NCBI GenBank assembly: GCA_036245805.1
Contig: BTRK01000004.1
Coordinates: 46,192,690-46,256,689 of the forward strand
Direction of reading: 5' to 3'
DNA: 64,000 nucleotides
Source: Pristionchus mayeri
Taxonomy: Eukaryota > Nematoda > Chromadorea > Rhabditida > Neodiplogasteridae
A model generated the notes under the pieces. That model ran no database searches, was not told the DNA's origin, and was given only the letters and a program-made list of their open reading frames with translations. This document shows, piece by piece, positions 23,001 to 35,000 of this stretch; the first letter of the stretch is position 1; each line of letters opens with the position of its first letter. Made by a program: the position numbers and the translations under genes.

Positions 23001-26000
23001 ATAGTACTGGTTACGAGGAGGAAGATGAAATGGATAAGGTAAGAAGGTTGAAGTGGGCTGTAGAGTTGATGTTTATTTATTTTTATGAGTAGAAAATGAT
23101 TGGTATTACAGGCAGAGACTTCTCGTGCTTGGAATGATCGAATGATGAGGAAGGACGATAAGAAGAGGAGTGTGAAGAAAAAGAAGAAGATCACTGTATA
23201 CGAGGAGGAAGCAGAAATGGATCAGGTAAGAAGGTTGATGTGGGCAGTAGAGTGCTCAATTCGGGTAATAGCACCTTCATTCTACGCATTCTATCGATCG
23301 GTGAAGCGGCGAGAGAGTGCACAGACTAAACAGAGCTTGTATTAAAGTTACCGGACGAGGACGAAACCCTGGTCTGACCCTGATCTGGTCGCGTGTACGA
23401 GAGAGTATGCAAAAGTGAGAGAGCGCGGGATTACGCTGATCATTTCCGGCTTTCCCTTGATGCTATTATTGATTTTTAGCATTTTTGTATATTCATTCTC
23501 AACTAATTCAGCCATCGGCGATTCGATGGAGGACAAAAAATAGGGGGTCAATTTTGTCCTCGTCCGGTAACTTTAAGCATCCCGAACACTAGATATGAGA
23601 TACTGTACTTATCAAATTGTGATAAGATATATTTTTGTGTACTGTTCCACACGAAATAATAGTGTATGCGTTGACTTAGATTGGAATGGGTTTTATTTTA
23701 TTTTATAGGGATATATTAAGTGATTGGTATTGCAGCCAGAGACTTCTCGTGCTTGGGAGGAACGAAGGAAAAAGAAGGATGATAAGAAGAGGATTATGAT
23801 GAAAATGAAGAAGATCGATTCGAAGAATGATGGAGGGGGGAAGAGGAATGGTGAGCGCACTTACGATCACCGTTGGTGTTTATGTCGTTCTCGTTCGAAA
23901 ATCACTTTGAAGGAAAGTAGTCTCAGCCTGTTGTTTTAGATTTTAGAGCATTAATGTAACACGCTGCATATGGATTGGGTGTTCCCTTTCGGCTGCAAGC
24001 AGCGAATTATTGATTGATTGCAGGTGTGGTTGTAACTCAAGAGAAGAAGAGTTTGATGAAGGAAAGAAGAGAGGAAGTGAAGAAGAAAAAGTGAGTAGAG
24101 AGACGAAAACTGCAGAAGGAAATGACGAATTATAATTTTAAAAATTCTTGAAAACTAACAGCTATACCCATCAGGGGTTTTGCGCTCCTGAAAAGTACAC
24201 ATTAACAATTTCTCAAAAAAACACAAATGCGCGCGATTGTGTATTGCGCGCACTAGGTCGGATGAAAAGTATGACGTCATACCGGCTGTGATATATCAAG
24301 CCCGGCATAACGACATAGTTCTCATCCGACTTAGTGCCGTATTGTGTTATCCCTAGTGTGGATTGTGGAAGGGTAAATGGTAGTCGTGACCTGATCAGGC
24401 AGGTAAATAGGTCCGAAGAAGATATTTTGCCCTTCGGACTGAACCAGCCTATCGTAGACACTGGCCTAGCAGTGTACTCCTCGCAGGACCTGTGCGCCTG
24501 ATACCGTAATACCTTTAGTCTGCATTGTAGGGATGAATCGAGGGCGGTGAGGGGAGAACGAGCGGATGAGTCGAGCGATTACGGAGAATATGATGGACGG
24601 AGATTGCGAAGAGACTATCCATCGGTATGATCTAGAGTCCCCCCCCCCCCGTTGGGCGTATTGAGAATTGTTTGAATCATTTATGTTTCAAGTACGCGGT
24701 ATATTTTAATTGTAAAATACCTGCAAATGATTCAAAAAATGCCCAATACGCCAGGTGGACTCTAGTATAAACTAGGCAGATTCAGAATTAATAGCTATCA
24801 ACTATTTTCCTTTTTTCGGGCAATTTTGCACTATTTTTTTACAAAATTAAGGAACAGCGAAGTTTCTGTAGCGTGCAGCAGTGCGATGAGGAGGAATAAG
24901 GCACTCAATCGGATGAGATCTATGATGTCATGCCGCCTTTGATATACCAAAGGCGGCATCACGTCATAGTTCTCAACGGAACTGCTGCCATAAAGATGGA
25001 TAATCAAAGAGTGATTTGCAGATGGAAGCCAGATCTCGCTCGCGATCTCCCAGTATTGAATGCTGGACGAATTCCCGCGAGTGGAACGCCGAGAGACGGA
25101 GAGATGAAACTCTGGAGATAGAAGATTCTGATAAAGGGTGAGTTAAAACGCTGTCTCCCAAAGAACGTCAGATTTGAGAGGGGAAGTGGTACAATCGTTC
25201 AAAATCGTCTCCGGAGCTTTATACTTTATAGGTAGTGTGCCTAGGGGTGGGATAAACTTCAGCCAAAAAATTAGACCCAAAAGTTGATCTTTGAACTTTC
25301 AGATTTTAAAAAAATTGGCCATTTGGATAATTTTCTCTTCATTTCCCACACTCTTTCATCGCTCGACGTGTTGACAGAGTGAAAATGACGATACGAGTAC
25401 ACGAAGTGTGAACTCTAGACTGGAGTTTTCTTATTGGAACATTGTTTTGGTTGCCTTTTCGGGTAGGTTTCCCAAGCTAAATTATCTGATCAGGTTACTT
25501 GGATCATCTAAAACATACCCTAAAAGATTGTTCTTAAAAGATACATCGTTCTCATCCGATCTAGTGCCGTATTGTGTTACCCCTAGTGAGCATTGCAGGG
25601 ATGAATCGAGGACGGTCAGTGGAGAACGAGTGGACGAGTCGATCGATTACGGAGAATATGATGGACGGAGATTGCGAAGAGACTATCCATCGGTATGATC
25701 TAGGCGGACTCATAATTAATAGCTCTGAAGTTTCTCCTTTAGGGTAATTTTGCACCATGTTTTACAAAAAAGTGGGACAGTGTTGTTGGCACTAGATCGG
25801 ATGAGAACTATGACGTCATGCCGCATACATCAAAGGCGGAATGACGTCATAGTTCTCATCCGACGCAGTGTCATGGTTTCTATAGCATGTATGGAGTGCG
25901 AGAAAGAGAGATAAAGAGGGAATGGTTTGCAGTAGTGAGGTCATTTCGGTTAGGTTACTGGATAGTCCACTAACTGAAAAGTATTTCGCAATGGATTATT

Positions 26001-29000
26001 CGTGTCCATTCGGCTATTTTGCAGATGCAAGCTCGATCTCGCTCGCGATCTTCCAGTCTTGAATCCTGGACGAATCTGGGCTCGCGGAATCCCGAGAGAT
26101 GGAGAGATGATTCACCAGAGGTCGTCGATTCTGACGAAAGGTGAGTTTGAGGTCGAAAGTCGGGTGATTCCCTTCATTTGAAACACTTTCGCGTCGCTCG
26201 ACCTGTTGAAAGAGGGAAAATGAAGAGACGAGTACCCCAATTGTGAACTCTAGAGTGGAGATTCCCGAAAATTGTTGTTGCCTTTTCTGGTATGTTTCAG
26301 GAGCGAAAACAGCTGATGAGTTTACTTGGCTCATCTAAACTATACCCGAAAAGATCACGACAATTTTCCAACAACTGTGAATGGAAAATTGCAAATAATG
26401 GCACTTGTAAAAATTATAGTAAATGCACAGAAAATGGTTGGTACTTTATCATGAATGGAGTTGAGGCAAGAGAGGAGAAAGAACTGCTGGACGGGAGAAA
26501 AGTTGTGGGAAGAAGAAGATGAAGAGGAGTGTGAGCAGATTGAACAGAGAGAGATGTAAGCAATCTTAACTAATTTATTTCAATTCAATTTCATTGTTTA
26601 TCCGCCAGGGTTTTTATGAGGGAATTGACGGAGAATGTTCGGTAGTTTTCGGTGGATGTAATATGCATACTGGCAATAGGCCAGATGTTCAGTGACCATT
26701 GGTCATCATCGCATGATCACCACCTCAGACCACTCGGCCATGAATCCGGCAATACCTATTTCATCACTGATGATAACCAAAAATCGCACCTTCAGCAGTA
26801 TTTTCGGGGAAGACTTCTTGACAGTACTGTGACAATACTACAGAAGGGTCCATTTTTGGTTCTCAGTTACCATCCGTGCATGTATACCGGGATACTTCGA
26901 CTCTATCATCCCCAGGGTCACTAATGATATTGACTTTCTTGCAGAAATATTTTAAATTCCAGGGATGAAGCTGCCGAGAATCCTACGCCGATGGTTCCAT
27001 CCGATACACCGAAGGCCCTCGACGTGATCGACGACGTTATCGAAATCGACCTCGAGTCCTCGCCCGTCGTTCCTTCAATCGATCAATCACAAGGTTACTA
27101 TTTTATGAGGAGATTACGGTATTTATGAGATGTTTACGGTATTTATGGGATGAGTAAGGTATTTATGAAATGATTACGGTATTTATGAGGAGAATACGGC
27201 ACTCGTCCTCTATTGACAACGAAACTGGATTATTTCTAGACTTTCAGTATGAAACTATCGCTTTTCGTTTCACTGTTCTCTCATCAACTGAGTGATCCAT
27301 TAGCATCTTACTAAAATTTATGTATGGTTGTTTTCGAAAGTAGTGGATGGTATGCTTGATATCAATTGTTGTTTCTCATCTAACATCATTTCAGCCCCGC
27401 ATGATATTTCGAAGAGGGGGGTGAGAGTTGGAGAAGGAGAAGAATCTCAAAGGGGAGGAGTAACGATCGAATTGACCAAACATGAACAGTGAGTTAAGGG
27501 TAGAACTCTATTGGGGAATCTATTGGGAAAGTATTTTTGGCCTCTTTGTTGTTAAAGGCAATTTGGAATCCTTTATTTTTCATACATCACGAGGGCTCAT
27601 AGGCGCGGCCTCAGTGCAACGCAATTGCACAGGGGACGGACCACGCGCTCTCTCTCCCCTCCCCCCGCGTTTCTCTAACCCGCGGCGACTAGAGCGCGCC
27701 CTCTCCCCTACGGTCGAGCTTCCTCTCTTCGATGTGCAGGCAGACAGTGTACTCTCTCACTTTCTCTGACCGACGAGAGATCATGCGATCTAGAGAGACG
27801 ATAGACTACGGTAACCCGCGTCCTACCGTGTCCCATTTTTCATTTGATAAATGAGGTCCGACTTTTTGTTCACCACCTGAACCCCCGTGTACATTTTTGA
27901 GTACTGACTTTTGCCAATTTGAAAGCGATACACTCCCGTTAAATCAATAGTGTTTTATGCATATTTTGTTAAATATTATTATCATCTAATAATAATTAAA
28001 ATTTTAATTTAATAATAAAAAAATTATGATGCATTGAGGTATTTGCTTGTGTTGAAGGCAATGCAAGTGATGGATGAGGAAAAGAAGAAGAAAGAGGAAG
28101 AAAAGGAGAAGAAAAGGAAGGAGAGTGAGAGGTAGAAAATAGAAAGGTTAGGGTTGGCCGCGAGGTCGCATTGCAATGTTGCGACGCCTCCACTAGTGAT
28201 GCCAAATCGGCGCGTGCTCTCCTCGTTTCACACGCTCTCTCGCTCTGTCTGACCGGTGAGAGAGCGTGTGAAACGAGGAGAGCGAGCGCCGATTTGGCAT
28301 CACTAGCCTTCACCACCCCGGATTTCGCAGTCCAAGACCAGGGCGTTTCAATCCAACCTTGAATAGCCAGCCCTAATCTGCATGGTGTAGGATTGATGAT
28401 TGAGATAATACCTGGATGATGAGTGAATCATGATGCGCATTTAGAATGTCCGGTAGTAATTGTAATCGATAAATACCAGGAATGAAGCTGCTAACAGTGC
28501 GACGTCGTCGATTCCAATAGAAAAGATAGCTGACATTTCGAAGGTGCGGGAGGGGAGAAATTAGAGAATTTGAGACAGATAGGAATAGGTCATAATTAGA
28601 ATATTATTGAATTTGAATATCCGTAAATATACCGAATAATCTTTGTATATCGGGATAGGATAGCTTCTACACACTGATATAGTTTTTCATCATAAACTCG
28701 ACTCTTGAATTTGATCATTGATCTTTGATCTCAAAGGTGTCGCTGAGAAGTGAAGGAGACATTGGAACAGAGGACATTCACCCATCGAGGACTCCCGTAC
28801 TTTCGAAGGGAGAAGGGGCGAGTGGAGGGAATGGAGAGTCGAGAGGAGAGACACCGCGGGAAGCTCTGGTAAGACGACTTCGGTAAATAACTAAAAAACA
28901 AGTTCATATAACTACTATTTTGCTGAAGAGAAGAATAAGTAGTAGGGTAGAAATTCACCACTCAGTCATAGAAATACATTGCTATGTCGAATTTACTGCA

Positions 29001-32000
29001 CTAATTATATTTTTATATTTATGTATTTCATTTATTTATCGTACACCATCAGATATGTATTTCATCAGATGCAGAAATCAGGTGCGAGAATGAGAAGGCA
29101 TAGGAATAGAGAGATTATATGAAAATTCCAATTCCACTGTATAGTCATTGCACCGGGAAGGAGTGATTAGTAATTCAATCCTTACTCAGGAGTCTGGAGC
29201 AACCACGAGAGCCTCCACTACTTCATCGAATGAAATGGACGTGATCGTGGTGGATGAAGAGCAGCCCTCGTGCCTCACCCTTCCCGTCGATCGATCTCTC
29301 GGTTAGAATATTTGCAAAAAGCGACATTTAAAAAGAATGAATAGATTACGGTAGATATCCAGATGGTGTATTTTCTACGGAGAACAGACATTTACTATAG
29401 AGTTGAATCAGTTATCGGGGATTCACTTGATCAGATTCACGGTGCGCCTCGCAGCCGACGATTCCACCCGATTCATCGACGATCTTAGACGTGATCGACC
29501 TGGAGCCCTCGTCCGTCATTCCCTCGCCCCAGGAATCTGGATCGAGCGTCGCCGTCACTTCGACGCATGGATTGGACAGGATCGATCCAATTGAGGACCA
29601 GCCCTCGCCCGTCGACCCTTCAATCGATCGATCAGGAAGTGAGTAGTTCATGGGGAGATTACGGTACTTATCCACTATTCATAACGAAACGTGATTATAT
29701 TTAGGCTTTCCATAAGATACTATCGCTTCTTTTTTCACTAGCTCTCTCATTAATAGACGATGTATTTGCATCTTAGTCAAATTTAGTTGATTGTTGTTTT
29801 CAAAAGCCCGTTCTTGAAAGGAGGGTATATGCTGCATAATACGATTTTCGTAACAGTGATTATATCACATCTCATATCATATCAGCTGCCGGGTCGAATG
29901 GCGAATCGATGAGGGAAGCGAGACCTGAAGGGGATGGACCTCCAGAAGGAACAGCTAACAAGAGGGTCGACATGGATATGGAAGAAGCGTGAGCGGGGAG
30001 CAACTTTTTACACGAGAAGGGCTGGGGAAACTGTAATACCGTATTTTTCGCGTCTGTTGATTCTTTAAAATACCACTTTTCAAGCGATACTTACTCGTTG
30101 AAGGAATAGTTTTTTATGTGTAATAATTTGATGTTCAATGGTAATCAATAATACTTTTAGTAAATTAATAATCTAAATAAATATTTTAAGGATACGGCAT
30201 CTGCAGAAGGCAATTCGGGAGGCAGATGAGAAGGAAAAGAAGAAGAAAGAGGAAGAAATGGAGAAGAAACGGAAGGAGAAAGAGATGTGAGGAATAGAAG
30301 GGGATTTGCATGGTTTTAAGAGACCCTCCACGAGAAAACGTAACAATTGTGCAGGGGTCCACGGATGGCTAAAAATTAGATAATTCCCATACTTTTTTTC
30401 TGAAGTGTAGGCCCCGAGTGCTGATTGACGGCTGCAATAACTAAGGCTTAGGGTCGATTTTGAAACAGTTTCAGGTACCCCCACTTTGGGGGTCGAAAAA
30501 TTCGATATCTCAGAATTAGACGAGATATAGATATTCTGGTGTATTTTCACTCGTAGAAAACGAATTTCGATATCGCGATGCGAGAAAATGCGAAATGAAA
30601 AATATAACATCAAAAAACCACTTTTTCGGTCAGTTTTTGTGAATATTCGATATTTTAAAATTTTCTGCGCAGTCGCTAGATACGATTTTTGAAATCAGCA
30701 TAAAAAGTTGGCCCTAGCTTGAGAAAATCAGAATTTTAAAATGACATATATTTGAGATATGTTGATCCAAACATCCATTTTTGGGGTAAATCGGCAAATA
30801 TTCCGCCATACAGAACGCTGAATTTTGAAAACCAGTGCATCCAATGGTCTAAAAACTGCTCAGTATATCTATTTTAGTTACATCTTCATATTACCATGTA
30901 AAGAGAGATGATAATTAGCACATTTGAAAATCTCATTTTTTCGACCCATCCAAATGTACCAAAAAAGTCGAAATCTCAAATTCTTCAATAGAAGACGTTT
31001 TCTGGAGTATTTTCACTCGTAGAGTCTGTTTTTTCACATGAAAGCTCTTGAAAACATGTTTTAACGTTATTATGATTTTCTAAACTTTTGGGCTTTTTTC
31101 GATATTAAATTTTTGACTTTTTCGGATTTCGATTTTTCATAGCTTCCACTGCACCTAGGAAGATGCAAATGATTATACTACTCATAAGAAAGTGTTTCCA
31201 GATCAATATGCATACATACAGTGAAAATTCAGCGTTCTGTATGGCGGAATATTAGCCGATTTACCCCAGAAATGGATGTTTGGATCAAAATATCTCAAAT
31301 ATATGTCATTTTAAAATTCTGATTTTCTCAGGCTAGGGCCAACTTTTTATGCTAATTTCAAAAATCGTATCTAGAGACTGCGCAGAAAATTTTAAAATAT
31401 CGATTATTCACAAAAATTGACCGAAAAAGTGGTTTTTTGATGTTATATTTTTCATTTCGCATTTTCTCGCATCGCGATATCAAAATTCGTTTTCTACGAG
31501 TGAAAATACACCAGAATATCTATATCTCGTCTAATTCTGCGATATCGAATTTTTCGACCCCCAAAATGGGGGTACCTGAAACTTTTTCAAAATCGACCCT
31601 AAGCCTTAGTTATTGCATCCGTCAATCAGCACTCGGGGCCTACACTTCAGAAAAAAAGTATGGGAATTATCTAATTTTTAGCCATCCGTGGCCCTATTAC
31701 GTTCTCTGGTGGAGGGTCTCTTAAATGATACATTGAGATAGAATGATGAAGCTTATTGAGAAATGTAATGAACGTTGATATCCCTAAATGTCAGGAATGA
31801 GGTCGCCAAGAAATCAACGCTTGAGAGTCCAATTGAGAAGGTGGAAGCAATCTCGAAGGTGAGTGATTGGAAAAATGAAAGAGTAGGAGACAGATATGGA
31901 ATGGGAGTCGCAAGTCAAATATTATTATGTTTTTGGGCATGTGAACTTCTTTAGTATTTCCATTATAATCTCTATCTTGAATATGATCTTTGATCTCAAA

Positions 32001-35000
32001 GGTGTCGCTGAGAAGTGAAGGAGCCGAGGGGACAGAGGACATTCGCCCATCAATCACCCCCGTACTTTCGAAGAGAGAAGAGGCGAGTGGACGGAATGGA
32101 GTGTCGAGTGGAGCTAAGGCTGGACTAGCCGGGAGATTGCTGGTTAGAATATCTCGATAAATATCCAATGAACTAGTGCAAACCCGAATCTTGAACATCG
32201 CATGTATCCAGGAGGTAGCTCATAGCCATTGTCACTACTACAGAAAGCATCTTTAATTAGGTGTCGATTGGAAGTGAAGAAGACACGCAGATAGAGAAGA
32301 TGACGTCTTCGGCTTCTCCCGCTCAACCTACAGTACTCCCTAAGAGAGGAAAATCGGGAGATTGGAACCGAGAATTGAGAGCAAAGATTGGACCAGCATG
32401 GAGATTGATGGTTAGTAGACTTCCTTGGATGGCTGTAGTATTACTGAACTACAATGTGAATGAAAAATATGTGTTATATATCACAATATCTTTTTTTACT
32501 ACACTTGTATTAGGTTGAACAGAAAGTCTTTATAAACTGTTTTGCTCGATCACTGCTCAGTGCACGAGACCTTTGGTGTTCCCTCGCCTCTAATGAATAA
32601 CACATGACAAAGGGACTTTGTGGTCAACAACTCCCCATTCCACGCCTTTCATTCTGCCACTAGTAAGACCACGATGTTTGTTCCCACGGCCTTGCACATC
32701 CGCAACGTTCTGTTATTCGTATTCCTCTCTCACACTTCAATGAAGGAATAGGAACGTCAGTTGGCTGAAGTGTACGATTCATATGCCCCTCACTACCAGA
32801 CCATGCGCAATTGGTACCAACTCTTCGAGAAGGGGGACTTTTCAATGGATGATCATGACCGGTCTGGGAGGCCACCCGAGCTGGATTTGGATGCGCTACG
32901 GATCGTAGTGGAATTGGATCCTTTCCAAATACCCGCGAAATGGCAGCCACACTTGGGGTATCGCAAAGCACCATCATAAAATGATTGGTCTCCATTGGCA
33001 AGAAGAAGAAGCTAGGCCGTTTCATACCCCACAAATTGACCCAAGACCAGTTTGACTACCGTGTCGACGATTCCCTTTCTCTACTCACTCTTCACGCTGG
33101 AGATCGATGGTTGGACCGTCTCATAACAGGGGTTGATAAGTGGGTCTGCTATGAGAATCACCATAGGAGGGCACAGTGGGTGGATGCCAATGAGACCCCA
33201 CAGGACGTCGCAAAGCCTGACCTTCACCCTATGAAAATCTTGCTCTCTGCCTGGTGGGGAGTGGATGGCCCGATTTACTGGGAGCTCCTACCCGAGAAGC
33301 GGATAATTACTGGATATGTCTACACTAAACAACTACGGAATCTCAAGAAGAAATTCGCACAATCTGCCCTTAACGGCAAGAAAGTGTACTATCAACACGA
33401 TAACGCCCGACCCCATGTTGCACGGCAGGTCAAGCAGGAGCTGTCCAAATATGGCTGGATGGTTCTCCCTCATACTCCCGTATTCTCCTGACTTGGCCCC
33501 TTCGGATTATTGGTTGTTCTCTGATCTGACCCGTCATCTCGATCAGAGATCCTTCACTTCCCGTGGGGCGATCGAGGCCGCACTCAAGCAATATTTTGAT
33601 TCGCGCTGAGATGGGTTCTACAAGGAGGGAATCCATAAGTTGCCTGAACGTTGGAGATTTGTCGTAGATAACAATGGTGCATACGTTTGATTTCGCTCTT
33701 GCGCTTTATTGTCAGAAGAAGGGAAATAAAAAGTTTATAAAGACTTTCTGTTCAACCTAATAGAATACGTTTTTATTTTTTAAAAGTTTCGCAGGCTACT
33801 GGTTATTCATTGTAACCGGACGGAAAGTGATTCGTAATTGAAACCTTGCACTCAGGAGTCTGGAAAGACCCCGAGAGCCTCTACCACTTCATCGACTGTA
33901 CTGGACGTGATCGTGCAGGATGAAGGCCAGTCCTCTCCCGTAATTCCTTCGCCCCAGGAATCTGGATCGAGCGTCGCCGTGCCTTCGACGCGTGGATTGG
34001 ACAGGATCGATCCATATGAGGACCAGTCCTCGTCACTCACCCTTCCCGTCAAATCTCTCGGTGAGATTATATCACGGGTCTCCTGTACAAGTGTGGGGAC
34101 GCTGGCTACTAGAAATATTTTGCTTTTCAGATTTCCATTTAACTTTCTTGATGTACAGTGTACATTGTGCACGATTGGGGGTCAGAAGAAGTTCAATCCA
34201 CTCAGTTCTGTGAAATCTGCACATTATGGATATATCCACTTATGAAAAGAGACTGCGGGTGGGCATCTATGTATGTACCCGGAATCAGGCCAATGGTTGT
34301 CTGGGATTCGCTCGCACGGTGCATTCGTGTTTGCTTCTTCCATTTATATGACTTACTTTTGAGAATGAATCATCTATGACTGCCGAACTTGTTTTGTTTG
34401 AAACCAATGAATGGTGTACATGTTTGTAAAACTCCCGACCCATTTGAAATTCTTCTAGCAATTCGAATTTTCAGGTGATCGCAATCACGTGAATTCGATC
34501 CGCTCGATTTTCCCCGACAATCGCGTGCCGAGGGAGGAGGGATCGAGGATCTCCGAATTCGGACCGAAAACTGAGAAGAGACTGAACTGGAAGCAGATAA
34601 AGAGTGTTCCCAAGCATAATGCACCTCTTCCGCCACCCAACCCCGATGTTGTCGTGTGAGTGTTGTTCATTACTGCGTGGGGAACTATGGCTGATGAGAA
34701 CTATGACGTCATGCCGCCTTTGATACATCAAAAGCGGCATGACTTCATGATTCTCATCCGACCTAGTGCGCTGTGTGGACGCGAGCTGTTCGTTTTCCGA
34801 CTCCGCCCAGGCGGAGTTCAGGGGTCTGGCTGTGAAACATAAAATTTTGTATAGGGAAAGGGACAGGGTGGGAGGGCATAAATTATTGCCAATTTCACTA
34901 GTAAGAGGCGAAAACAGCGTATAAAGCAAGACTTCTTCCTCTTAGGCTGGATGGAGGAGAGGAGTACGGTAGAGCTGCCTCGCGAATCTCTGGTAACGCC

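Noticed and set aside
29403..29594. 63-aa ORF in another frame over exon 24
   Set aside because: The exon frame set by flanking phases matches the related exon 30; this ORF is a shadow.
30173..30613. 146-aa ORF and its near-identical mirror at 31437-31724
   Set aside because: Both are arms of the 1.4-kb foldback element read in opposite directions.
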